Source of the DNA: a virus
Direction: 5' to 3' (one strand)
Virus record (IMG/VR): IMGVR_UViG_3300042520_000499
Location: 1 to 49,621 of that record
Length of the DNA stretch: 49,621 bases
The translations under genes were made by a program, and so were the position numbers. Shown here in pieces: positions 20,441 to 27,752 of the stretch. The notes under the pieces are model-generated. The model did no database searches, was not told the DNA's origin, and saw only the letters and a program-made list of their open reading frames with translations. Each line of letters starts with the position of its first letter. Position 1 is the stretch's first letter.

Positions 20441-20689
20441 ATGGTTACACCAGTGGAACCGCAAGTTATAGTAGACGCTGTTATCGCACTGGTCGGTGCT
20501 TTGTTTGGTTGGTTGTTCAAGATGGTCTGGGATGCTATCAAAGAGCTACAGAAAGACATCAAGGATACCAACCAAACTATCCATGAAAGCTACGTCAGAA
20601 AAGACGACTACCGCGTTGAGATTGCTGAGATCAAAGGCATGTTCAACCGGATAATGGATAAGCTAGACGGCAAGGTAGATAAACAATGA
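20441..20689 (+). CDS. small membrane protein with coiled coil (lysis accessory candidate)
   Basis: 82 residues. An N-terminal transmembrane segment (VIVDAVIALVGALFGWLF) is followed by a charged helix with YVRKDDYRVEIAEIKGMFNRIMDKLDGK. One membrane anchor plus a coiled coil is seen in holin-associated, XhlA-like and inner-membrane spanin proteins. No spanin partner with a lipobox is visible. It overlaps the next gene by four bases. Weak SD. Confidence 0.62.
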   Translation: MVTPVEPQVIVDAVIALVGALFGWLFKMVWDAIKELQKDIKDTNQTIHESYVRKDDYRVEIAEIKGMFNRIMDKLDGKVDKQ

Positions 20690-20940
20690 CCAGACCTTCA
20701 CGCGGAGTTGCCGCAATACAGAAAAAAGCCAGAGGAAATGATATGAAAGCTAAGAATGTTTCCATGAAAAAGACCAAGATGTCTGTCAAAAAGCCTATGG
20801 ACAGAGCAAGCCTCGGCCCCGCTATGAGCGCCGGAGCTATTCCGGGCATGAAAATGGGCGGTTCTTGTAAGGGTTATGCTAAGGGCGGCTCTATTGATGG
20901 TGTTGCTAAGAAAGGCAAAACCAAAGGCAAAATGTGCTAA
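20686..20940 (+). CDS. small lysine-rich protein with GG C-terminal motif (84 aa)
   Basis: Highly basic (many KK pairs, AKNVSMKKTKMSVKKP). It ends GYAKGGSIDGVAKKGKTKGKMC in two pieces: GYAKGGSIDGVA, then KKGKTKGKMC. This terminal pattern is shared with the next gene (KKGGSV..DGIAQRGHTKGRFV) and is familiar from small phage proteins near head genes. ATGA overlap with the upstream gene. It could bind DNA or a virion surface; function unknown. Confidence 0.68.
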   Translation: MTRPSRGVAAIQKKARGNDMKAKNVSMKKTKMSVKKPMDRASLGPAMSAGAIPGMKMGGSCKGYAKGGSIDGVAKKGKTKGKMC

Positions 20941-20949
20941 GAGGGTATT

Positions 20950-21657
20950 ATGGCTAAACCATATCAAAAGTACAGTAAAACGCGCCGCCCCGTTAGTAAA
21001 ACTCCCGGAAAAGTCAGTGCAACGCCGGAAAAACTCCCTGAGCCTAAGACCTCCCGCATAGGAAGAATGGCCTCTCGCACTCTCGGCGGGTTGGGGCTTA
21101 TGGCTTACAGCCCTGCGGTTGGAGAAGGATCAGATAAGCCCAAAAACTATCCGGGAGAAGGGTTGAAAGCGAAGGAAAAATCTTCCCCTGCAAAGCCCAC
21201 TGCTACCGGAATGGAGCGATATAGAGAACCTGCGACTTCGGCCCGTGCATCTTCTGCGGCGGCAAAGCCCGTGAGCGCCCCGGTGAAAGTTTCTGAATAC
21301 CCGCCAAAAGGGTCGTCTATTGACACCACTGAGCTTAAACGCTATCGGGATACTAACGCAGCGGATAGTTCTAAAGCAAAACCTTCTACCCCCGCTTCCA
21401 CTAAGCCGGTAAAACGCCCAGTGAAAAGCGCTAGCACCAGCTCTGCAAGTGCTAGAAAAAGTTCGGCAAGCGATAGATATGATCCAAACCTTGATTCTTC
21501 TGTAGCAGTGGGCACCACCGCCCGTGCTTCTATGGGGCCATCAGGTATGCGCTATGAAAATACTCCTCGCGGGCAGACTTTCAAAAAGGGCGGGTCTGTC
21601 AAAAGCCGTGGTGACGGCATAGCGCAACGCGGGCATACTAAAGGAAGGTTTGTGTAA
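20950..21657 (+). CDS. basic, disordered protein with GG C-terminal motif (235 aa)
   Basis: Low-complexity Lys/Ser/Ala/Pro-rich protein, probably unstructured, with runs such as SARASSAAAKPVSAPVK and SASTSSASARKSSASD. The C-terminus (FKKGGSVKSRGDGIAQRGHT plus KGRFV) repeats the motif of the preceding gene. GAGGGT precedes the ATG. Likely a virion or DNA-associated protein; no family identified. Confidence 0.65.
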   Translation: MAKPYQKYSKTRRPVSKTPGKVSATPEKLPEPKTSRIGRMASRTLGGLGLMAYSPAVGEGSDKPKNYPGEGLKAKEKSSPAKPTATGMERYREPATSARASSAAAKPVSAPVKVSEYPPKGSSIDTTELKRYRDTNAADSSKAKPSTPASTKPVKRPVKSASTSSASARKSSASDRYDPNLDSSVAVGTTARASMGPSGMRYENTPRGQTFKKGGSVKSRGDGIAQRGHTKGRFV

Positions 21658-22082
21658 TGGCTGGGGGAGGACAGAATATAGGCGAGCTGCTGAATCAGCA
21701 GAACCCGATGGGGCAGTTTAATACGCAGTCTGGCTATAATAATTTTGCCTCCCCTAACCAGAACTTCATGCAGTATCCACAGCAGGGGCAGCCAAACCAG
21801 CCCACCCAACCACCGGACTTTATGCCTGTGCTGGCAAGCCAAACACCTCCTGTTATCAACACGGGTGGGCCTAATGCTGGAGGGGATTACCCAAGCACGA
21901 ACATGGGTTTTGACGGCAGTGGGAGTGATAGCGGAGTTGGAGGGCAGCCTGTAACGCAGCCGCAGACGCCTTTACAGCAAGGTAATAAGCCTATAGGATT
22001 GAATCAATATCGTCCACAGCAAGGGCTTCAGATTCAGGGTAATCCAACTGCATCATTTGTGCAAAACCCCCAACAGAGATAA
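21657..22082 (+). CDS. Gln/Asn/Pro-rich low-complexity protein (141 aa)
   Basis: Very rich in Q, N, P and G (NFASPNQNFMQYPQQGQPNQ, then PTQPPDFMPVL). No predicted domains or charge clusters. The ATG overlaps the previous stop (TAATG). Such disordered proteins in tail regions may act as flexible linkers or assembly aids. Unrecognised. Confidence 0.6.
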   Translation: MAGGGQNIGELLNQQNPMGQFNTQSGYNNFASPNQNFMQYPQQGQPNQPTQPPDFMPVLASQTPPVINTGGPNAGGDYPSTNMGFDGSGSDSGVGGQPVTQPQTPLQQGNKPIGLNQYRPQQGLQIQGNPTASFVQNPQQR

Positions 22083-22085
22083 AAC

Positions 22086-22376
22086 ATGCAACCGCAAGTC
22101 CGATCACAGACAGCCGCAGGATCAACTTCTCCAATAGTCACAGACTACTACATCTCTCCGTTCAATGTAGGGTTTGGCGTTGTGGTATCTGGCACTGTTA
22201 ACTACACCGTGCAGCATACCTTCGATGGTACTACATGGTTTGACCATCCAACCATAGCAAGTAAAGGCACTAATCAGGACGGCAACTATGCTTTTCCTGT
22301 ACTACAAGTTCGCCTAACAGTAAACTCAGGGGGTGGTACGGCTACTCTCACGCTGATTCAGGCGGGTAAACCCTAA
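22086..22376 (+). CDS. conserved small beta-rich structural protein (96 aa)
   Basis: A beta-strand pattern with Thr/Val (NVGFGVVVSGTVNYTVQHTFDG, in shorter parts) and a C-terminal TATLTLIQAGKP. Proteins of this type, which look like a single beta-sandwich domain, are common among phage tail or head accessory genes. The next gene's start overlaps its stop. Weak SD (AGAGAT). Confidence 0.65.
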   Translation: MQPQVRSQTAAGSTSPIVTDYYISPFNVGFGVVVSGTVNYTVQHTFDGTTWFDHPTIASKGTNQDGNYAFPVLQVRLTVNSGGGTATLTLIQAGKP

Positions 22377-22675
22377 TGCCCTATGTGGGTGGTTGGGGTA
22401 CTGGGCCTTGGGGCACTGGGCCTTGGGGCACAACAGGCGCCGTTATTTCGTATGTAGGGTTTACAGGCGTTGCCAATCTCGCAAACACTTCGACAGGAAC
22501 GGCGATTAGCGTTGTCGCTAATGCCTATAGTGATTTTGGTGATGACGTAGGGGACCACGGTGTTGTTGATCTATACACCACATATGTACCGCTCCCCACT
22601 GATTCCTTCATATCTATGGAGTCTACAGGATACGTCCTGCAAGAATCCGACAGCAAAATTTACCTAGAGACCTAA
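22376..22675 (+). CDS. hypothetical protein with GTGPWG repeats (99 aa)
   Basis: The N-terminus has GTGPWGTGPWGTTGAV, two to three copies of a Gly-Trp pattern encoded by a tandem GGCACTGGGCCTTGG-like repeat. The rest is beta-rich. It overlaps the previous stop by one base. Gly/Trp-rich starts also occur in the 32069 hub-like protein (GVGHWGTGHGWGT). A structural role is plausible but unproven. Confidence 0.6.
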   Translation: MPYVGGWGTGPWGTGPWGTTGAVISYVGFTGVANLANTSTGTAISVVANAYSDFGDDVGDHGVVDLYTTYVPLPTDSFISMESTGYVLQESDSKIYLET

Positions 22676-22678
22676 TCA

Positions 22679-23677
22679 ATGCCTGACACAAAAATCTCAG
22701 CAATGCCCGGTGCAGCTACCCTCACGGGTACAGAGATTGTGCCGTTGGTTCAAACTGGGGCTAATGTTCAAACGACAGTAACCAATTTTGTTGGGCAGGC
22801 TCTTGACGTTACTCCTGCCACGATACCCAGAGGTGGTACCAACCTAACAACCTACACGCTGGGGGATACTCTCTACTCCTCTGCTGCGAACACGTTAGCA
22901 AAGCTGGCGGGCAACACCACCACTACGCAGAAATTCTTGACTCAGACCGGCACAGGTGCAGCTTCTGCTGCACCTGTATGGAAAGCGCTTAGCCCATCTG
23001 ACATAAACACTCAGTACGGTGCGTTTCATTACGACTATACCACTACCCTGACAAGCACTATTAACGGTACTGTTGGTACTATTCCAGTTGTCTCCACGAC
23101 AGGTTTTTCTTCGACTGGTGCACTCATCATTGGTAACGAGATTATCACGTACACGGGTATTACAGCTACTTCGTTTACCGGGTGTACTCGCGGGGTAAAT
23201 AGTTCAGTAGATAGCACACATACGGCTGGTGCTTATGTAGGAGGAGCGCAGGTTGCTACAGCAAACACGGCTACTTTGCTTCAGATCAATACAGTCGATC
23301 TCAGTAATGGTGTGTCGCTTAACACTACGACAAATGAGTTATCGGTAGCAGTAGCAGGCACGTACAACCTCGCTTTTAGCATCCAACTATTTAACACAGG
23401 TAACAGCCAAGATTTTAGCAATGTTTGGTTCGTACTTGATGGGGCAAATATAGCCTCTACAGCGAGTTGGGCAACTACGGCGGCGAGATCGGGGCAAGTA
23501 CCCGGAGCAGTAATTATGGCTGCTAATGTGTTTTTGACGCTGACAACATCCAATAAAGTCACTATGAAATGGTTAACTACCAATGGAGATACTTCCGTTG
23601 TAACCTATGCGCCTAGCGTAAGCCCGTCATATCCGGCAGCCCCTGCTGTCATCGTAACCGTCAATCAGGTGTCTTAA
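22679..23677 (+). CDS. tail or head fibre protein (332 aa)
   Basis: Begins MPDTKISAMPGAATLTGTEI, then VPLVQTGANVQTTVTNF: an N-terminal attachment pattern common to phage fibre proteins. Next come repeated Thr-rich beta segments, a FSSTGALIIGNEIITYTG segment and a C-terminal globular beta domain (NTVDLSNGVSLNTTTNELSV; FSNVWFVLDGANIAS) resembling C1q/TNF-like trimer heads. Probably a trimeric receptor-binding or decorating fibre. It shares one base with the next gene. Confidence 0.72.
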   Translation: MPDTKISAMPGAATLTGTEIVPLVQTGANVQTTVTNFVGQALDVTPATIPRGGTNLTTYTLGDTLYSSAANTLAKLAGNTTTTQKFLTQTGTGAASAAPVWKALSPSDINTQYGAFHYDYTTTLTSTINGTVGTIPVVSTTGFSSTGALIIGNEIITYTGITATSFTGCTRGVNSSVDSTHTAGAYVGGAQVATANTATLLQINTVDLSNGVSLNTTTNELSVAVAGTYNLAFSIQLFNTGNSQDFSNVWFVLDGANIASTASWATTAARSGQVPGAVIMAANVFLTLTTSNKVTMKWLTTNGDTSVVTYAPSVSPSYPAAPAVIVTVNQVS

Positions 23678-23835
23678 TGGCTAAAGAAATCTGGGACAAA
23701 CCAAGGCCGAAAGGATTGGGCAAACCGAAGAAACTAAGCTCGGCTAAAAAGACTGCGGCCAAGGCTATGGCTAAAAAAGCAGGTCGTCCGTATCCGAATC
23801 TCGTTGATAACTTAAGAGCTGCGAGGAAGAAATAA
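23677..23835 (+). CDS. tiny lysine-rich protein (52 aa)
   Basis: Start codon overlaps the fibre stop (TTAATGG) and the stop overlaps the next ATG (AATAATGG). The protein is MAKEIWDKPRPKGLGKPKK followed by LSSAKKTAAKAMAKKAGRPYP and NLVDNLRAARKK: about 30% Lys. No domain. The tight overlaps on both sides and the adjacent basic genes support its reality. It may bind DNA or acidic virion proteins. Confidence 0.68.
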   Translation: MAKEIWDKPRPKGLGKPKKLSSAKKTAAKAMAKKAGRPYPNLVDNLRAARKK

Positions 23836-24095
23836 TGGCTAAATCACCTGCATGGACTAGAGCAGAAGGTAAGAATCCGAAGGGCGGCCTCAATGCAAAG
23901 GGTCGCGCTAGTGCTAAAGCTCAGGGCATGAACCTGAAACCCCCCGCTCCTAAACCCAAAACAGAAAAAGACGCAGCTAGGCGTAAGTCATTTTGCTCCC
24001 GTATGAAGGGTATGAAAAAGGTTAATACCTCTGCTAAGACAGCTAAAGACCCTAACAGCCGTATAAATAAAAGTCTGCGTGCTTGGAATTGTTAA
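23835..24095 (+). CDS. DUF6321-like basic protein (86 aa)
   Basis: Contains SPAWTRAEGKNPKGGLNAKGRAS, which I recognise as the DUF6321 pattern of small phage proteins. It has a C-terminal RRKSFCSRMKGMKKVNT and a final cysteine. Very basic. Position between fibre and adaptor genes. Function unknown; a DNA- or RNA-binding role would fit its charge. Confidence 0.75.
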   Translation: MAKSPAWTRAEGKNPKGGLNAKGRASAKAQGMNLKPPAPKPKTEKDAARRKSFCSRMKGMKKVNTSAKTAKDPNSRINKSLRAWNC

Positions 24096-24107
24096 CTAGG
24101 AAAAGCT

Positions 24108-25166
24108 ATGGCAACTTACTTTACTCTCGATTTGGTGCCGCAAGGCGGTGGGTTGCTAGGGTCTCCTGTGTCTGTTGGAGTGGTAAACAACGGCACAACC
24201 TTTGCCGTTCCTATCTTTGAAGACGAAGCGTTAACTATACCACTGGCTAACCCCTTCAACATAACTACTACAAACATACACTTTTGGGTAGCTAATGGGG
24301 CAATAAGCTACGACATCCTTCTTAATGGGGGCAATCTTTTATCCCCTGTTACGATCAGCAACATCTGGACGTTACCGGGGCCGATCTGGGCTGATGTGTC
24401 TACATTTTGGGAAGACCGTGCCTCCGAGTGGGCGTACATTTCTCCCTACATTGTCGCCGTGGCTTCTCGGTCTGAAGAGGCAATGTGGACGCCAGACATG
24501 GCGGAAATCATTGAAGAAGCCTATGAGCGATGTGGGGTCGAGGTTCGTACCGGCTACCAATTCCGCACTGCTAGGCGCAGCTTGAATCTACTCTTTCAAG
24601 AGTGGGCTAATCGTGGGTTGAACCTCTGGACTATCGAGCAGGGCGAAATTCCTTTGAATGTCGGGCAGGTTGCCTATGAACTGCCGAATGATACTGTTGA
24701 CCTGATAGAGCATGTAATACGCCAAAACCAAGGCAGTCAGTACAATCAGGTTGACCTGCAAATCTCACGCATCGCGGTGCCTACATACGCCACTATACCC
24801 AATAAACTCGCACAGGGTAGACCTATTCAGCTTTATGTAGACAGGCAAGCACCGACTCCGATTGTCCGAGTGTGGCCTACTGCGAATGTGACGGGATACA
24901 CTTTGGTGTACTGGAGACTGCGGCGTATCAGAGATGCCATGAAGCCGGGGTATGGGCAGATGGATATTCCGTTTCGTTTCATGCCACCACTGATCGCTGG
25001 CCTTTCCTATTACCTGTCTTTGAAGGAAGTCAGTGCTACGAACAGAACCCCAATGCTCAAGCAGATGTATGACGAAGCATTTGATCTTGCTAGCCGTGAG
25101 GACAGAGATCGTTCACCAGTAAGGTTTGTGCCGAGGATTGTAGGGATTGGTAGCGGTGGCTGGTAA
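24108..25166 (+). CDS. head-tail adaptor (P22 gp4-like) with N-terminal beta domain
   Basis: 352 residues in two parts. Residues 1 to about 120 form a beta-rich domain (TYFTLDLVPQGGGLLGSPVS; ending near WAYISPYIVAVASR). From about 125 to the end there is an adaptor-type helical/beta unit: AEIIEEAYERCGVEVRTGYQ, FRTARRSLNLLFQEWANRG, LNLWTIEQGEIPLN, then VYWRLRRIRDA and a C-terminal helix. This second part resembles gp4-like adaptors that seal the portal after packaging. The N-terminal addition is not part of the standard adaptor and may bind a fibre or the capsid. AGGAAAAGC is the SD. Confidence 0.78.
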   Translation: MATYFTLDLVPQGGGLLGSPVSVGVVNNGTTFAVPIFEDEALTIPLANPFNITTTNIHFWVANGAISYDILLNGGNLLSPVTISNIWTLPGPIWADVSTFWEDRASEWAYISPYIVAVASRSEEAMWTPDMAEIIEEAYERCGVEVRTGYQFRTARRSLNLLFQEWANRGLNLWTIEQGEIPLNVGQVAYELPNDTVDLIEHVIRQNQGSQYNQVDLQISRIAVPTYATIPNKLAQGRPIQLYVDRQAPTPIVRVWPTANVTGYTLVYWRLRRIRDAMKPGYGQMDIPFRFMPPLIAGLSYYLSLKEVSATNRTPMLKQMYDEAFDLASREDRDRSPVRFVPRIVGIGSGGW

Positions 25167-25510
25167 TGTCTAAGAACTTCGCTTCTGAAAAAAAAGCCAT
25201 AGGGCTATGCGATAGATGCGCCCAAAGATACCCTCTTAAGAAACTGCGAACCTATGTTGTCAAAGGTCGGGTCATCAATCAAAGGGTTTGCCCTACGTGC
25301 TGGGACCCAGATCACCCGCAATTATGGGTAGGCATTATCGGTGCTCAAAAGGCAACTAACGATCCTCAAGCCCTGAGAAACCCTCGTCCTGACACTAACC
25401 TGAATGACAGCAGAGGGTTGTTTGCGTGGAATCCTGTCGCCACTCAGACCATAGCAACGACAGTCAATAGTGTTATAATTTCACAATTCGATTCATTCTC
25501 TGAAACCTAA
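25166..25510 (+). CDS. small zinc-binding phage protein (114 aa)
   Basis: Two CxxC pairs (GLCDRCAQRYPLKKLRTY, then RVCPTCWDPDHPQ) form a likely four-cysteine zinc site in the first 60 residues. The remainder is polar. This layout is common in proteins that lie beside phage adaptor genes. Start overlaps the adaptor stop by one base. Function unknown; possibly structural. Confidence 0.75.
   Translation: MSKNFASEKKAIGLCDRCAQRYPLKKLRTYVVKGRVINQRVCPTCWDPDHPQLWVGIIGAQKATNDPQALRNPRPDTNLNDSRGLFAWNPVATQTIATTVNSVIISQFDSFSET
25471..25479 (+). promoter_or_regulatory. possible extended -10 promoter
   Basis: TGTTATAAT, a TGnTATAAT extended -10 inside the end of the 25166 gene. The -35 region is poor. Start near 25486, upstream of 25524. 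Confidence 0.35.
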
Positions 25511-25523
25511 CGAGGTTAGTAAG

Positions 25524-25748
25524 ATGGCTAAGACTAAATGGGAAGGTTCTGCTAAAGACGTTGCCCAAGACAAAAAACTAGCGAAAAAGCACAAGATGTC
25601 TTTTTCTGACTGGGAGAAATCTTCAATGGACAAAAAGCATGATACGCAGAAGTCCATGAAGGGTCTAAAGAAGGGCGGTGTCACCACTGCTGAAGCTAAG
25701 AAAATGGGCCGTAATCTGGCCCGCGTTGCAAATCAGAGGACAAAGTAA
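25524..25748 (+). CDS. small lysine-rich protein (74 aa)
   Basis: Rich in Lys/Asp/Met (DVAQDKKLAKKHKMSFSDWE). The end, GLKKGGVTTAEAKKMGRNLARV, carries the GG motif before a helix. Its stop overlaps the next start. Possibly a DNA-bound or virion-associated basic protein, like those at 20686 and 23835. Unrecognised. Confidence 0.66.
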   Translation: MAKTKWEGSAKDVAQDKKLAKKHKMSFSDWEKSSMDKKHDTQKSMKGLKKGGVTTAEAKKMGRNLARVANQRTK

Positions 25749-25933
25749 TGCGTAAATCCAAACCTGTATGCTGCGATCATAAAGAAGGCAGCGCTGAGTA
25801 CGCGGGTGTTAAACAAGTAGAAACCCCTAAAGGCAACGGCTATCCTGTAGAACTGACCGCAGAAAAAACTGTACAGGTTCGTGGTACTGGCGCTGCTACT
25901 AAAGGAACTAAAGCATCTAGCAAAATGGGCTAA
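25748..25933 (+). CDS. small basic protein with CC (61 aa)
   Basis: MRKSKPVCCDHKEGSAEYAG starts the protein; CC plus His could bind metal. Its C-terminus is Lys/Thr/Gly-rich (GTGAATKGTKASSKMG). Overlaps its left neighbour's stop by one base and stops two bases before the next ATG. Unrecognised. Confidence 0.62.
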   Translation: MRKSKPVCCDHKEGSAEYAGVKQVETPKGNGYPVELTAEKTVQVRGTGAATKGTKASSKMG

Positions 25934-25935
25934 AG

Positions 25936-26577
25936 ATGAGCTTAACATACGCGCAGTTGTCCACCGCTATTCAGCAATACACTCAGGTCAATGAGACAAG
26001 TTTTATTGCTAACATACCTAACTTTGTCCAAAACACAGAGGTCATTGTTAACAATGCGGTGCAACTGCCTGCGTCTAGGCAAACTGCTACGCTTACGGCC
26101 ACTGCTGGAAGCCAATATCTGACGCTTCCTACGGGATTTTTGTCGATGTTTTCTCTGGCAGTGTCTAGCCCCACAGAAGGCTACGTGTACCTTCTGAACA
26201 AGGATGTTAACTACATCACTGAAGCCTATCCATACCAGACCGCTCGCGGTCTCCCCGTTGCCTATGCGCTGAACAACGCATCTCAGATGATTCTTGGGCC
26301 AATCCCAAACAGTGCCTACTCCTTGGTCTTGAATTACTACGCTTACCCGCAGAGCATTGTAACCGCAGGAACTAGCTGGCTGGGAGAGAACTTCTCGAAC
26401 GTACTTCTCTGGGGGTCTATAACAGAAGCCTATATTTACCTGAAAGGGGAAGCGGATTTGATCCAGACCTATCAGGCTAAATTCCAAGAAGCTCTGGCAG
26501 AACTGAAACAGCTAGTCGATGGCAAAGATCGTGGCGATACATACCGCAGAGGGCAAGTTAGGGATATGGTGACGTAA
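25936..26577 (+). CDS. phage adaptor protein, second head-completion protein (213 aa)
   Basis: Contains MSLTYAQLSTAIQQYTQVNE, FIANIPNFVQNTEVIVNNAV and LTLPTGFLSMFSLAVS. Later come SWLGENFSNVLLWGSITEAYIY and FQEALAELKQLVDGK. This pattern belongs to phage adaptor proteins (DUF6682-like) that sit under the portal. Together with 24108-25166 it would build the short connector. The stop overlaps the next ATG. Confidence 0.78.
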   Translation: MSLTYAQLSTAIQQYTQVNETSFIANIPNFVQNTEVIVNNAVQLPASRQTATLTATAGSQYLTLPTGFLSMFSLAVSSPTEGYVYLLNKDVNYITEAYPYQTARGLPVAYALNNASQMILGPIPNSAYSLVLNYYAYPQSIVTAGTSWLGENFSNVLLWGSITEAYIYLKGEADLIQTYQAKFQEALAELKQLVDGKDRGDTYRRGQVRDMVT

Positions 26578-27011
26578 TGGCTATTTACCAGACTGTCGTA
26601 TCTACATTCAAAAGTGAACTGCTGAGCGGGGTGCATGACTTCGCTTCTGGCGGAAGCACTTTCAAAATTGCCCTGTACTCGTCTATGGCTAATCTTGACT
26701 CGGCTACAGTGAGCTATACCGGAACTACAGGTGAAGTTCCCAACGGAAGCGGATATACTACAGGCGGAAAGACGTTAACAGGTCAGTCTATTACAGCATC
26801 AGGAACCGTTAGCTTTGTTGATTTTTCTGATGTTTCATGGATGGGCGCGTCGTTCTCCGCCGCAGGTGCTTTGATTTATAATGACTCTGCTGTCGGAAAG
26901 CCTGCTGTCCTCGTGCTCAATTTTGGTGGAACCTATCTGTCTACTAGCAGCACTTTTACAGTGAGCTTCCCCAACGCAACTAGCACTACGGCGCTTCTGA
27001 TACTTAACTAA
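26577..27011 (+). CDS. conserved structural protein (144 aa)
   Basis: Beta-rich, Ser/Thr-rich (FKSELLSGVHDFASGGSTFK; IALYSSMANLDSATVSYTG). The order of ELLSGVHDF, FKIALY and a later VDFSDVSWMGASFSA is familiar from many short-tailed and siphovirus-like tail regions. Probably a tail or connector component. I cannot name it more precisely. Confidence 0.72.
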   Translation: MAIYQTVVSTFKSELLSGVHDFASGGSTFKIALYSSMANLDSATVSYTGTTGEVPNGSGYTTGGKTLTGQSITASGTVSFVDFSDVSWMGASFSAAGALIYNDSAVGKPAVLVLNFGGTYLSTSSTFTVSFPNATSTTALLILN

Positions 27012-27031
27012 CGAGCATAAAAGGCCGCACA

Positions 27032-27187
27032 ATGAAAGAAATATCTCTGTTCCTTACCGTCGATGAAGTCAACGCTATTCTGGCTGTGTTGGGTGATCTA
27101 CCTACCAAGTCAGGGGCGTTTCCTCTGGTCATAAAGATCAAGGAGCAGGCTGAAGAGCAGGTAAAGTCTGACGAAAGCGAAGCGTAA
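27032..27187 (+). CDS. small conserved phage protein (51 aa)
   Basis: MKEISLFLTVDEVNAILAVL, GDLPTKSGAFPLVIKIKEQA, then an acidic tail. The LTVDEVNAIL..L..LP pattern is a familiar very small protein in phage tail regions. It lies in the gap between the 26577 and 27199 genes and has only a weak upstream SD. Function unknown, maybe an assembly factor. Confidence 0.7.
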   Translation: MKEISLFLTVDEVNAILAVLGDLPTKSGAFPLVIKIKEQAEEQVKSDESEA

Positions 27188-27198
27188 GGAGTAACGAG

Positions 27199-27570
27199 AT
27201 GGCCTTTGGCTTAAGTTCTAAGTCCTTGAAACGCCTTGAAGGGGTGCACCCTGACTTGGTGAAAGTCGTCAAACGCGCTATTGAGATCACACCTATTGAT
27301 TTCGTAGTAATTGAGGGCTTACGGACGAAAGAACGCCAGCACTATCTGGTAGCCAAAGGTGCATCCCAAACCATGAACTCCTACCATCTCACAGGCCATG
27401 CAGTAGACATAGCGCCACTCGTAGATGGGCAAGCTAGTTGGGATTGGAAGTATTACCATCAGTTAGCCCCTGCTATTAAACAAGCAGCTAAAGAGTTGGG
27501 TGTAGACATCACTTGGGGCGGTGATTGGCGAAAATTCAAAGATGGCCCGCATTGGCAGATACCGAGATGA
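27199..27570 (+). CDS. endolysin: M15-type peptidase (L-alanyl-D-glutamate/VanY-like)
   Basis: 123 residues. The zinc-binding signature SYHLTGHAVDIAP (His63, Asp70) and a C-terminal PHW (His118) define an M15 peptidase of the short endolysin type. It cleaves peptide cross-links or stems in peptidoglycan. The small size, lack of a signal sequence and four-base overlap with the holin-like gene indicate a cytoplasmic endolysin released through the holin. GGAG precedes the ATG. Confidence 0.92.
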   Translation: MAFGLSSKSLKRLEGVHPDLVKVVKRAIEITPIDFVVIEGLRTKERQHYLVAKGASQTMNSYHLTGHAVDIAPLVDGQASWDWKYYHQLAPAIKQAAKELGVDITWGGDWRKFKDGPHWQIPR

Positions 27571-27752
27571 AATTAAACCCTTTAGCAAGTTGGCTGCTAG
27601 ATAGACTACGAGAGAAATCTACATGGTATGCCGTGCTGGGCCTTTTGGCCGCCTTAGATGTTCACTTCAACCCTGAACTTACGCAAAATATAACCGAGTT
27701 AGCTGTAGCTGTCGCTAGTGTGATAGCTTTCGTAACCAAAGAGGAAAAATAA
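27567..27752 (+). CDS. holin-like membrane protein (61 aa)
   Basis: ATGA overlap with the endolysin stop. Two hydrophobic segments (TWYAVLGLLAALDVHF; ELAVAVASVIAFV) separated by a short polar turn with PELTQN, and a charged C-terminus (TKEEK). Two-helix, 60-residue proteins next to endolysins are typical small holins that open the inner membrane at a set time. Confidence 0.8.
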   Translation: MKLNPLASWLLDRLREKSTWYAVLGLLAALDVHFNPELTQNITELAVAVASVIAFVTKEEK

